Shown piece after piece: positions 24,501 to 32,503 of a DNA stretch of 64,000 bases. The stretch is from positions 124,001 through 188,000 of the forward strand of contig NW_020825355.1 in NCBI RefSeq assembly GCF_003286085.1, read 5' to 3'. Under the pieces are notes generated by a model. It was not told the origin of the DNA and ran no database searches. It saw only the letters and a program-made list of their open reading frames with translations. Position 1 is the stretch's first letter, and each line of letters begins with the position of its first letter. Source of the DNA: Drosophila persimilis. Its lineage: Eukaryota > Arthropoda > Insecta > Diptera > Drosophilidae. A program made the position numbers and the translations under genes.

Positions 24501-25578
24501 CCCAAAGCTGTTCGAGACGCTGCGCTTCAATGTGCTGGAAGTGCAAGAGCATTTGGAGACATTCTTCGACCGCAAAGACCAGGTCTTGGAGGTAAAGTAA
24601 TCAAATGTTTGCCAATAGAGATATTTTCATGAGAAATTGTATATTCCAGTGCCTGGACGCGGTGAAGACCAGTTGTAAGCTGTCGCTCTTCAACGAATCC
24701 GATGTGGCTGCTTCCGGTTTGGAGCTACCCAGCTGCTCCAGCATAGCGTACATGCCATTTGATCCAGCCTCCACCGAGGTGGTCTTGGACCTGGGACGCT
24801 CTTTGTACAAGCTGATGTTCCAGCTGCTTCTGCTTATTGAGTCGAATCACAAGATATCCTCGAATGTGGTTAACCATTTCCGCATCAACGAAGACGTAAG
24901 TGAACGAGAGATCCAACGAAGAACGAAGATCGGTGTAATATAATCTCTAATCATTCTCATTGCAGATGCATGACATATCCGATCTCTATGCTCTGGTTCG
25001 CGATGCTCTGGTGCGTTACACCAGCGAAGCCGAGCTGGATTGCCTGGAATCTTCAACATCCACGGAGGGCGAGCACACGCCAACTCCCTCGCCCGGCCTG
25101 CCCATGACTCAGGAGGAGTTCGAGTCGGCTCTGCACGAGCACATTGATCTGCAGCGCTGGCCCAGTGCCATTGCCCATGTGCGTCAGTATCGGCGGGTGT
25201 CGACGCTGGTCGCTGCCGGAGATCAGAACCTGACCCTGTTCAGCTATAGTAACCTGGACAGTCGAATAAAATGCGATGAGATGTCGGTTATATTGAATGC
25301 TTATGCGCATGGCATCATGAAGGACCGCACGGGTATGCTCAGAAATCCAAAACCAACTCCATGAACCACACTTACTTGCTTTCTCTCCTTCAGCAGAAGC
25401 CTTTATCGTGTCCAAATCGGATTCGGAACTGTTCGAGGTATATGCAATTCTCTCGGAGAACTTGTATCACGTATCTAGCGCCCTGACCAACATGGAGATC
25501 AGCATGAAAAGCTACTCGGCAAGCAGCGCCTCCGGCAATCTGCATCGCAGCGAACAGGACATTGTGACAAATCTTTAA
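15559..25578 (+). CDS. fry: Furry, C-terminal half (5' exons outside window)
   Basis: Furry is a very large conserved protein that binds and activates the NDR kinase Tricornered, acting in wing-hair and bristle shape and in dendrite tiling. Exons in phase: 15559-15678, 15771-15904, 15991-16089, 16160-16294, 16360-16531, 16603-16708, 16772-17107, 20003-21608, 21676-22182, 22254-22874, (optional 23190-23219), 23632-24591, 24650-24895, 24966-25332 and 25394-25578 (stop TAA). They encode about 1,863 residues, roughly half of the usual 3,400-3,500. The first exons are helical and HEAT-like (for example [20 protein letters not shown]). Low-complexity linkers include an Ala-rich run in exon 7 and Gln/Ala tracts in exon 10. 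The reading frame is open throughout with no lesion. The 2.9-kb intron 17108-20002 hosts two antisense protease genes. The upstream exons must lie left of the window, so the receptor is probably nested in a furry intron larger than 15 kb. Confidence 0.95.
16709..16771 (+). other. GC-AG intron in furry
   Basis: The only donor that keeps the reading frame between the two flanking exons is GG|GCAAGT at 16707-16714. The acceptor CCGCAG ends at 16771. Joining 16708 to 16772 gives ATT GGA ACC TGC, in frame with the Furry protein on both sides. GC-AG introns are a known minority class handled by the major spliceosome. Confidence 0.75.
17469..18254 (-). CDS. Jonah-like secreted serine protease A
   Basis: Intronless gene of 261 residues, S1 family. 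There is a signal peptide at about 1-19, then a short propeptide ending at R31, with the mature enzyme starting [10 protein letters not shown] at I32. The catalytic triad is complete: H77 in TAAHC, D120 in HDIGLI, S212 in GGDSGGP. The residue equivalent to chymotrypsin 189 is Ser (S206), so trypsin-like cleavage after Lys/Arg is unlikely. The conserved Ser214 region reads VITFAS. The expected role is digestion in the larval or adult midgut lumen. It lies antisense in a furry intron next to a second copy at 18962. From memory, D. melanogaster has Jonah-like genes (CG18179, CG18180, CG8329) in the same region, so these are probably their orthologues or lineage-specific duplicates. A TATA box and a GATA-site palindrome lie just upstream. 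Confidence 0.93.
   Translation of the reverse strand: MRLSCAILLLASALAFASGSPTFNRTERSDRIVNGYPAYEGKAPYIVGLFLLTDGSNSAAVGAGTIISNTWVLTAAHCLTTDSVDINYGSNWAWNGLYKHNVRRENFILHPGFGNSAGHDIGLIRTPYVEFTNVVSNIPLPKFDQQGDRFEGWWCVACGWGGMDNGNLAEWLQCIDVQIISNNECAQSYGSVASSDMCTRQSDGRSVCGGDSGGPLVTQDSPMLVGVITFASTSCKNGPSGYTRVTDHLEWIRDNSGVAYY
18296..18303 (-). promoter_or_regulatory. TATA box of protease A
   Basis: TATATAAG on the minus strand, 42-49 bp upstream of the start codon. This fits the very short 5' leaders of Jonah-type protease genes. Inferred from sequence and position only. Confidence 0.75.
18346..18361. promoter_or_regulatory. Paired inverted GATA sites upstream of protease A
   Basis: TTATCTGTGCAGATAA, two GATA-factor sites facing each other with a 2-bp centre, about 45 bp upstream of the TATA box. 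Drosophila midgut digestive enzymes are known targets of GATAe/Serpent-type factors, so this is a plausible proximal gut enhancer. The function is inferred. Confidence 0.55.
18890..18895 (-). terminator. Poly(A) signal of protease B
   Basis: AATAAA on the minus strand, about 67 bp downstream of the stop codon, in an AT-rich stretch. Confidence 0.6.
18962..19744 (-). CDS. Jonah-like secreted serine protease B
   Basis: Intronless paralogue of protease A, 260 residues, very similar along its whole length. Signal peptide at about 1-17. The mature start [10 protein letters not shown] is at I31, but the preceding residue is V30 (SPDNV|IVNG), so the usual Arg/Lys activation site seen in A is missing. 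The triad is intact at H76, D119 and S211, and S205 sits at the chymotrypsin-189 position. Role as for A: secreted, chymotrypsin-like, probably digestive. Same strand as A with about 0.7 kb between the genes, in the same furry intron. A TATA box precedes it and a poly(A) signal follows. Tandem duplication followed by divergence is the simplest origin. Confidence 0.92.
   Translation of the reverse strand: MKLSLAILFLASALAFAKGNRTEDLSPDNVIVNGYPAYEGKAPYIVGLFLFTDGSNSAAVGAGSVISHNWVLTAAHCLTTDSVDIHYGSNRGWNGLYKHHVRKENFIRHPGFGNSAGHDIGLIRTPYVEYTNVVNRIPLPKFGQKGERFVNWWTVLCGWGGMANGNLADWLQCMDVQIISNDECARSYGSVASTDMCTRLSDGKSACGGDSGGPLVTHDNPTQVGVITFASGNCKSGPSGYTRVTDHLDWIREKSGVAYY
19786..19793 (-). promoter_or_regulatory. 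TATA box of protease B
   Basis: TATATAAG on the minus strand, 42-49 bp upstream of the start codon, the same spacing as in protease A. The shared promoter layout supports duplication of the whole gene with its promoter. Confidence 0.75.
22875..23631 (+). other. Furry intron with A/C-rich tract
   Basis: A 757-bp intron between two phase-0 furry exons, unusually long for this part of the gene. It contains a tract rich in CAAAA/CCAAA repeats at about 23056-23115 and a possible 30-nt cassette exon at 23190-23219. No nested gene is seen. Confidence 0.7.
23190..23219 (+). CDS. fry: Possible 30-nt cassette microexon of furry
   Basis: The segment between CCTAG (ending 23189) and GTAAAG (starting 23220) is exactly 30 nt, open in the furry phase, and reads [10 protein letters not shown]. 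Both flanking exons end and begin in phase 0, so including or skipping it keeps the frame. The donor is good; the acceptor has a weak pyrimidine tract. No transcript evidence is available here. Confidence 0.5.
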
Positions 25579-25749
25579 ATATGACTATACGTAGACTAAA
25601 TATAAAGCATATCTAAGCTACTTATTTTTTTTTTATCTGTTAGCCCGTAAGCAGCATTGTAGACACTACAATGTACGTAAGCGATCATTATTATTGTGTG
25701 CGATCAAATGTGTTTTAGGTACGATCTAATTATGCATATATATTTATCA

Positions 25750-25755
25750 ATTAAA
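25750..25755 (+). terminator. Candidate poly(A) signal of furry
   Basis: ATTAAA, about 170 bp after the furry stop, in an AT-rich 3' UTR. It is the best match before the convergent gene begins. Other A/T-rich hexamers nearby are possible. Confidence 0.45.
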
Positions 25756-25853
25756 GAGCGCAATCCATAATTTACTCTCCCGAAAGAAGAACATGGGATT
25801 TCGTATTTGTTTGTGGAAGTCCACTGACTTTTGTTACTCGTAACTCAAAAAGA

Positions 25854-25859
25854 TTTATT
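25854..25859 (-). terminator. Poly(A) signal of cyclophilin-40
   Basis: AATAAA on the minus strand, about 65 bp downstream of the cyclophilin-40 stop. The furry and cyclophilin-40 3' ends are convergent, with only 344 bp between stop codons. Confidence 0.7.
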
Positions 25860-25922
25860 AATAAGTATTTACATTTACACACAAGAGCGCCGCGCCATCA
25901 ACAAAAACACACATTCCCGAAA

Positions 25923-27284
25923 CTATGCAAATAGATTTTTTAGCGCTTTTCGCTGCTGTCGGTTGTACTCAGCCAGGAGCTGCTTGGTGGCATTCAGTTC
26001 ATTTAGGATCTGCTTGTTTTCCGGAAGGAGAGCGTGGGCACTCTTAAGATCGTTGATGGCCTCCTCGTAGTTGCGCAAGGCGCGATGTGCCTGGCCCCGC
26101 CTGTAGAAGGCTTTGCTGCATCGGGGATCCAATCGAATGGCCTCGGAGCAATCGTATTTGGCACTCGTATAGTTTCCCAACTTAAGATCAACAGCGGCCG
26201 AGTTTATGCTGTTAACAGTGAAGAACGCTTCAAGCTTCCTCATACTCGCATCGTCAGAGGAGGTCTTTTTAAGGTTTCTCAGTGGCTGCCAGCCGAACTG
26301 GTTGCTCAGATAGTGATAGTAACGATTTGCCTTGCGGTATTTGGCACGAGCTTCGTGGTAACGACCCAGCTTATAGAAGTGATTTCCCGATTGGCGAACG
26401 CCCGTAAGCAGATCCACCGCTTCATCCGACTGCAAGGGGAGGGAGTGAGTGACGAATCCAATGAGCATTGCAATTTCCTTAACTTACTGTGCACTTATCA
26501 AGCTTGCCCGTCCAGTCCATTGGGTAGGGCGGGAGCTTGTCCGGGGTCTCGTCGCTGCACTCGATGCCCCAGGCTTCTCCTGGATCCAGCTCACCGCAGT
26601 TCCTTATCACAATCTCCGTCGTGGGGTCTCCCTCATTGTTGCAATTCAGTTCCATTTCGGCTACAATGCCCAGACCGCGCAGAACGCGACCCACAACTAC
26701 ATTGATACCGTTTAGATTCTCGCATCCCACGGCCGTCACGAAGAACTGTGAGTTGTTGGTGTTTGGGGAGCCATAGTTGGCCATGCTCACCACCCCCTCC
26801 TCGTTGTGCTGCGACCGGAGATTCAACGTTACATCATTAGTGGGCCTAAGATTCTCTTCGAATTCATTGTTCACTCACCGTCAGCTGAAAGTTTTCGTCC
26901 TCGAATACGGGCCCATAGATGCTCTCGCCGCTGGTGCCATCGTTCTTCACCACATCCCCGCTTTGCGCAGCGAACACCCGTTTAATTCTGTGAAAGCGAT
27001 TCCCCTTGTAGTGCAAAGGCTGTCCCAGCTGCCCGATGCCGCACTCGCCCGTACACAGAGCGCGGAAATTTTCCGCTGTCTTTGGCACAACATCCTTGCG
27101 CAGCTCAATTACCATGCGTCCCGCTGTGACATACGAAAAAATGAGGTTGGCATGGAGATGAGATGTCCTGCATCTGCGGCCCAATATCCAATATCAGCTC
27201 ACCATCTTCCAGGCCAATGTCAATGTCCATGAAGACAATAGGATTGGTTGCCCTGACAGGTTGCAGCAGTTTTCGTCCATCCAT
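25923..27284 (-). CDS. Cyclophilin-40-type peptidyl-prolyl isomerase with TPR domain (CG8336-like)
   Basis: Four exons in consistent phase: 27203-27284, 26879-27123, 26488-26808 and 25923-26429, giving 384 residues (human CYP40 is 370). The start is the ATG at 27284; the upstream in-frame TTG is not needed. The N-terminal cyclophilin domain (about 12-185) keeps FHRI with R73, F78 and Q81 of the QxGD motif, and NSQFF. The positions equivalent to CypA Trp121 and His126 are Asn (N140, N145), which predicts poor cyclosporin binding and perhaps weak isomerase activity. The C-terminal part (about 217-384) has three TPR repeats, with [21 protein letters not shown] and [12 protein letters not shown] helices, the type that binds the C-terminal EEVD of Hsp90. 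Expected role: Hsp90 co-chaperone in the cytosol. I believe it is the orthologue of D. melanogaster CG8336, next to furry. Confidence 0.92.
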
Positions 27285-28755
27285 GTTTGTGCTCCCCGAC
27301 GGGCAATTCAACTTAAGGAATTGTTGTTGTGCTTTATTTAAATTAATATAGTTAATAACTAAAAACTAAGTGGCTAGCGGACTTATCGATACAATATACC
27401 GTCCGACCCTCAGAAATATACCTAATTATACTGTCTCATTTGAAAAATATACCGTAAATATACTGACGAAGTCAAGTTCTGTTATACATATTCCTCGTTT
27501 TTGATATTCCGTCGAATATTACTAGCTATATAGAACATTTAGCCATGCCATCATAACTTTATACGATTGATGAATCAGTTTTATTTTTAACTGGTGTATT
27601 CTTAATACTTGCTTTTATTGTATTTTGCGTAAAAAAAGGTTTTAGCGAAATAGGTCAATCAAAACAAACGAAAAAGGAAATTGCTCAATTTTGATATTCC
27701 ATTGAATAATGCTGACTAACTAAATCTCTCAGCAATGCCCACATAGTTTTATCCCATTGATGAATACATTGTCTACAAGATTGGATAGTTTTTAATCCTT
27801 GCTTTAATTGTATTTGTGGTAAAAAAAGGTTTAAACGAAAAAGTTGAACAAAAAAAGAGTCGCTATATTGCGTGTAAGCCGTAGTATATGCTTGTATACC
27901 CTATTTTGTTAATTGTATATGAAAGTATAAATATTGATATGAAGATAAAACGTAACTAATAAAGACCTTTTCTCAAATTGACATTTTTTAGACATATTCA
28001 TGTATATGATGAGTGATGAGTATATGATCTCGATCCTGATACCTATTCTTGGTCTCTGCAAGAAGAAAAATCGTTGAAATATTGAAAATAATATTAAATA
28101 ATATTGAATAATATTAAAATATATTGAAAATAAATTGTTTTTGCCTGGGATGACAAACATATTCACAATTCTATAACATCCATTTCCCCCAGGGTATGTG
28201 TGCATGGAATGAGACTCATTGTTGTCAACCGGTTATGACGACTAACTCTTGGTTGTTCCTTCTTCCGTCGAATATTCCCAGCTATATAGATCTCTCAGTT
28301 TTGTCGAGATAATTTTATATAATTGCTGAATCAATTTTCTACAAGATTAGCTACTTTTAAGTACTCCTTTTTATTTAATTGTGTCTAAAACAAGGTTTAA
28401 ACAAAAAAGGTCGTAAGTGAGTATGGAATGTAGGGACATTTTTGAGCTGAAAATGGACATTGTGGCGAGGTAAAATCCCTCCACGAAGAAAGGATATCCC
28501 ATCACGAAATAGAGAGAAAATCCCGAAACAAAGAGAGTCCCCACCAAACTTTAGCGCCAAATAGAAATTGTTTGAAAGTGAATGAGCGACAAGGATTTAA
28601 ATGTAATCCAGTGGAATAAATGATGCACTGAAGTACGATATGAGAGCGAAAATTAAAAAACCTGTGTATAGAAGTTTCTATACCGTTTGTTTTTAAATAT
28701 ACCTTTTAAAACAACGGGTGCTTCTTTTGGGAGCACTTTCGTGCTCATAAAAAGA
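27285..28755. other. AT-rich intergenic DNA between cyclophilin-40 and repeat complex
   Basis: No gene is supported. The sequence is strongly AT-rich and contains three degenerate copies of a roughly 150-bp repeat (see separate entry). It should include the cyclophilin-40 promoter near 27290-27450. Confidence 0.6.
27501..28410 (+). repeat. Three degenerate copies of a ~150-bp AT-rich repeat
   Basis: Copies at about 27501-27650, 27691-27840 and 28261-28410. Shared blocks, in order: GATATTCC-GTCGAATATT, a CCATxxTAxTTTTAT-ATTGATGAAT block, a CTTTTA-TTGTATTT block, and AAAAAAAGGTTTxAACGAAA. The first two are 190 bp apart. They are ancient relative to the homogeneous 319-bp array alongside, and no ORF or terminal inverted repeat is visible. 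Confidence 0.7.
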
Positions 28756-30237
28756 CATGATGGTTACATCATTAAATTTGCCAAAAATCGGCATCATTTT
28801 CGTACTCGAGATTTTGATGCCGATCGACGGTCTGGATCCCCACGATCCTGGGAAGGTAGGTCCTTCACCGATCTGGCCGTATTTAGCTGAGATATAGCCT
28901 TCGGAAGATTTGGATTTGCACATCATGCAAATACTGGTTTTTTCTGCAAGCTATATCTCTGCAATACGGCAGCCGATCGGGGCGTGGCATGTCATTTCGT
29001 GACCGGGAGAGTTCTGCCAACCGATTGGCACCAGAGAAAAGGACATCCATTCCATCACGATTTTCGCAAAATATCATGATGGTTACATCATTAAATTTTC
29101 AAAAAATCGGCATCATTTTCTTACTCGAGATTTTGATGCCGATCGACGGTCTGGATCCCCACGATCCTGGGAAGGTAGGTCCTTCACCGATCTGGCCGTA
29201 TTTAGCTAAGATATAGCCTTCGGAAGATTTGGATTTGCACATCATGCAAATACTGGTTTTTTCTGCAAGCTATATCTCTGCAATACGGCAGCCGATCGGG
29301 GCGTGGCATGTCATTTCGTGACCGGGAGAGTTCTGCCAACCGATTGGCACCAGAGAAAAGGACATCCATTCCATCACGATTTTCGCAAAATATCATGATG
29401 GTTACATCATTAAATTTGCCAAAAATCGGCCTCATTTTCTTAGTCGAGATTTTGATGCCGATCGACGGTCTGGATCCCCACGATCCTGGGAAGGTAGGTC
29501 CTTCACCGATCTGGCCGTATTTAGCTAAGATATAGCCTTCGGAAGATTTGGATTTGCACATTATGCAAATACTGGTTTTTTCTTCAAGCTATATCTCTGC
29601 AATACGGCAGCCGGTCGGGGCGTGGCATGTCATTTCATGACCGGGAGAGTCCTGCCAACCGATTGGCACCAGAGAAAAGGACATCCATTCCATCACGATT
29701 TTCGCAAAATATCATGATGGTTACATCATTAAATTTTCAAAAAATCGGCATCATTTTCGTACTCGAGATTTTGATGCCGATCGACGGTCTGGATCCCCAC
29801 GGTCCTTGTAAGGTAGGTCCTTCGCCGATCTGGCCGTATTTAGCTGAGATATAGCCTTTGGAAGATTTGGATTTGCACATTATGCAAATACTGGTTTTTT
29901 CTGCAAGCTATATCTCTGCAATACGGCAGCCGATCGGGGCGTGGCATGTCATTTCGTGACCGGGAGAGTCCTGCCAACCGATTGGCACCAGAAAAAAGGA
30001 CATCCATTCCATCACGATTTTCGCAAAATATCATGATGGTTACATCATTAAATTTGCCGAAAAACCGGCATCATTTTCGTACTCGAGATTTTGATGCCGA
30101 TCGACGGTCTGGATCCCCACGATCCTGGGAAGGTAGGTCCTTCACCGATCTGGCCGTATTTAGCTGAGATATAGCCTTCGGAAGATTTGGATTTGCACAT
30201 CATGCAAGTACTGGTTTTTTCTGCAAGCTATATCTCT
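28756..30237 (+). repeat. 319-bp tandem array, block L1 (about 4.6 monomers)
   Basis: Monomers repeat at 319 bp (for example GCATGTCATTTCGTGACC at 28986, 29305, 29624 and 29943), called orientation L. The first monomer is truncated at about 28756 and preceded by a partly similar stretch. The last runs into the central palindrome at 30237. Copies here are more diverged from each other than those in block R1, and variants such as ATGCAAATAC near 29884 are private to some copies. Not coding: 319 is not a multiple of three, so open frames close within each monomer. Confidence 0.95.
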
Positions 30238-30426
30238 TGCAGCCACTGGCTGTCCTGCGGCGGGACACAGCCATGATTCCACTGCTATATCGCTGAGTCG
30301 ACAATGTGGTCTTCCTTCCGCTGCAGCAGCGACCAGAGATCGACGGCGGAATTGTTATTTCACGCCCAAAGGAACGCCCAGTATATAAGTGTGGCTATAT
30401 GTTAAAATATATCTTTCTCCAAATAG

Positions 30427-30616
30427 GTCCTCTATGTATCCTACGCTGGGCCACAAAACGAGTCGTATCCGTTTTCCTCCCAAAAGACGGAGCTCCATTC
30501 CAGGTATTAACGAGGCGTGTTCGAGACAGACGGAGTCCTACAAGAAGCCATCGTCATCCCTCGACCTGTCAATTGACAACAAGGACTCTGAATATGACAG
30601 CCAAGGCAGGAGCTAA
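30427..30616 (+). pseudogene. Captured terminal exon of an unidentified gene, left arm
   Basis: After a good acceptor (TTTCTCCAAATAG ending 30426) one frame stays open for about 62 codons to a TAA at 30616, with a Ser- and charge-rich tail typical of a protein C-terminus (YKKPSSSLDLSIDNKDSEYD). A 3' UTR-like stretch and AATAAA at 30726-30731 follow. An upstream exon-like part (30250-30370) is present, but the frame across the join is not certain. No start or promoter is visible, so this is a gene fragment. I do not recognise the parent gene. Confidence 0.5.
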
Positions 30617-30725
30617 GCCGTTAAGGATATACAATAGGTTTAAGGATATACGCGTCCATTAATTTATATTGTAGATACAAATGTTTTCCACTTGTTAGTT
30701 ATTTATACTAAGCTAGGTTATAATG

Positions 30726-30731
30726 AATAAA
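30726..30731 (+). terminator. Poly(A) signal of captured gene fragment, left arm
   Basis: AATAAA 110 bp after the stop of the captured exon. The mirror copy is at 32010-32015 on the minus strand. Confidence 0.5.
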
Positions 30732-30798
30732 ACTATTGAAAAATCATCCTTGCTGTTTTTTGTATCGGGGAAATCGGGATGATTACAAAAAGGTGGAT

Positions 30799-31170
30799 CA
30801 CGCCCAGATCGGTTCACAATTAACGAAGAAAACTAAATATTTTCGATTGGGGAAAATGTCCTTGATCCTTAACAAGGACTCCATCAAATCAGGGACATTT
30901 CTTTGGATCCCAGTAAGCCATCGCACGCCCAGATAGGCCCACAAATAGCCGAGAAAATTAGACTTGTATGGTTGGGGCTGTAACAATCCTTACCGAAGGA
31001 TCAATGAGATTTTTTGATCACGACCGGCCATAACACGCCCCACTACTAAGGGAGAAAACAAGATATACATGTCTGGAAAAAATATCCTTTATCCTTGGTC
31101 CTTGATATGGACTGCCTTAGATCAAGGATGTTGTTCCGAACACAGGAAGCCATCGCACGTCCCGATCGGA
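30799..31170 (+). repeat. Degenerate ~120-bp repeats inside the palindrome arm
   Basis: Boxes CACGCCCAGATCGG (30799), CACGCCCAGATAGG (30923), CACGCCCC (31034) and CACGTCCCGATCGG (31155) recur at spacings of 124, 111 and 121 bp. They are followed by related GAGAAAA...GGAxAATxTCCTT sequence. The same CACGCCCCGATCGG box occurs once in each 319-bp monomer, so the two repeat types share ancestry or a functional box. Mirrored in the right arm at about 31571-31942. Confidence 0.75.
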
Positions 31171-32124
31171 CAAGAAATGGCGGTTTTATGCCATGAACAA
31201 CAAATTACAACAACAACATCCATTTATTACAACAACAACCACTCTCCATTTGGGGGCACTCAAAACCGAGTTTTTTCGATTTTCAGATCTGGGATACCAG
31301 GCGAACAGAAATCAGTAGAAGGTCGCTGGTTTTTTTTTAAATTCTTTTAATTTTCTTTAACGTTTTTTTCATATTTTCTTTAAATTTTCTTTAAATTAAA
31401 TTTTTAAAAACCAGCCACCTTCTGCTGATTTCTGTTCGCCTGGTATCCCAGATCTGAAAATCGAAAAAACTCGGTTTTGAGTGCCTCCCAAATGGAGAGT
31501 GGTTGTTGTTGTAATAAATGGATGTTGTTGTTGTAATTTGTTGTTCATGGCATAAAACCGCCATTTCTTGTCCGATCGGGACGTGCGATGGCTTCCTGTG
31601 TTCGGAACAACATCCTTGATCTAAGGCAGTCCATATCAAGGACCAAGGATAAAGGATATTTTTTCCAGACATGTATATCTTGTTTTCTCCCTTAGTAGTG
31701 GGGCGTGTTATGGCCGGTCGTGATCAAAAAATCTCATTGATCCTTCGGTAAGGATTGTTACAGCCCCAACCATACAAGTCTAATTTTCTCGGCTATTTGT
31801 GGGCCTATCTGGGCGTGCGATGGCTTACTGGGATCCAAAGAAATGTCCCTGATTTGATGGAGTCCTTGTTAAGGATCAAGGACATTTTCCCCAATCGAAA
31901 ATATTTAGTTTTCTTCGTTAATTGTGAACCGATCTGGGCGTGATCCACCTTTTTGTAATCATCCCGATTTCCCCGATACAAAAAACAGCAAGGATGATTT
32001 TTCAATAGTTTTATTCATTATAACCTAGCTTAGTATAAATAACTAACAAGTGGAAAACATTTGTATCTACAATATAAATTAATGGACGCGTATATCCTTA
32101 AACCTATTGTATATCCTTAACGGC

Positions 32125-32314
32125 TTAGCTCCTGCCTTGGCTGTCATATTCAGAGTCCTTGTTGTCAATTGACAGGTCGAGGGATGACGATGGCTTCTTG
32201 TAGGACTCCGTCTGTCTCGAACACGCCTCGTTAATACCTGGAATGGAGCTCCGTCTTTTGGGAGGAAAACGGATACGACTCGTTTTGTGGCCCAGCGTAG
32301 GATACATAGAGGAC
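32125..32314 (-). pseudogene. Captured terminal exon, right arm copy
   Basis: Exact mirror of the exon at 30427-30616, with the same acceptor, open frame and stop on the minus strand, and AATAAA at 32010-32015. The translations of both arms are identical over the whole exon, so the duplication is recent or maintained by gene conversion between arms. Confidence 0.5.
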
Positions 32315-32503
32315 CTATTTGGAGAAAGATATATTTTAACATATAGCCACACTTATATACTGGGCGTTCCTTTGGGCGTGAAATAACAATTCCGCCGTCG
32401 ATCTCTGGTCGCTGCTGCAGCGGAAGGAAGACCACATTGTCGACTCAGCGATATAGCAGTGGAATCATGGCTGTGTCCCGCCGCAGGACAGCCAGTGGCT
32501 GCA

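Larger units (their letters stand above)
30238..32503. repeat. 2.27-kb inverted repeat (palindrome) between array blocks L1 and R1
   Basis: Positions x and 62741-x are complementary from 30238/32503 inward to about 31342/31399, leaving an AT-rich loop of about 57 bp. Symmetry also continues outward into the flanking 319-bp monomers. The arms (about 1.1 kb each) look nearly identical, with a short indel difference near 31254/31487 and a few substitutions close to the loop. In outer-to-inner order each arm holds an exon-like segment with splice acceptor, a 3' UTR with AATAAA, and about four degenerate units of 110-125 bp carrying CACGCCCAGATCGG-like boxes. A transcript across it would fold into a long hairpin. 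Confidence 0.95.

Noticed and set aside
30238..32503. Palindrome as an assembly artefact
   Set aside because: Not fully excluded, but the arms differ by an indel near 31254/31487 and by substitutions near the loop, and flanking monomers on the two sides have different variants. This argues for two real copies.
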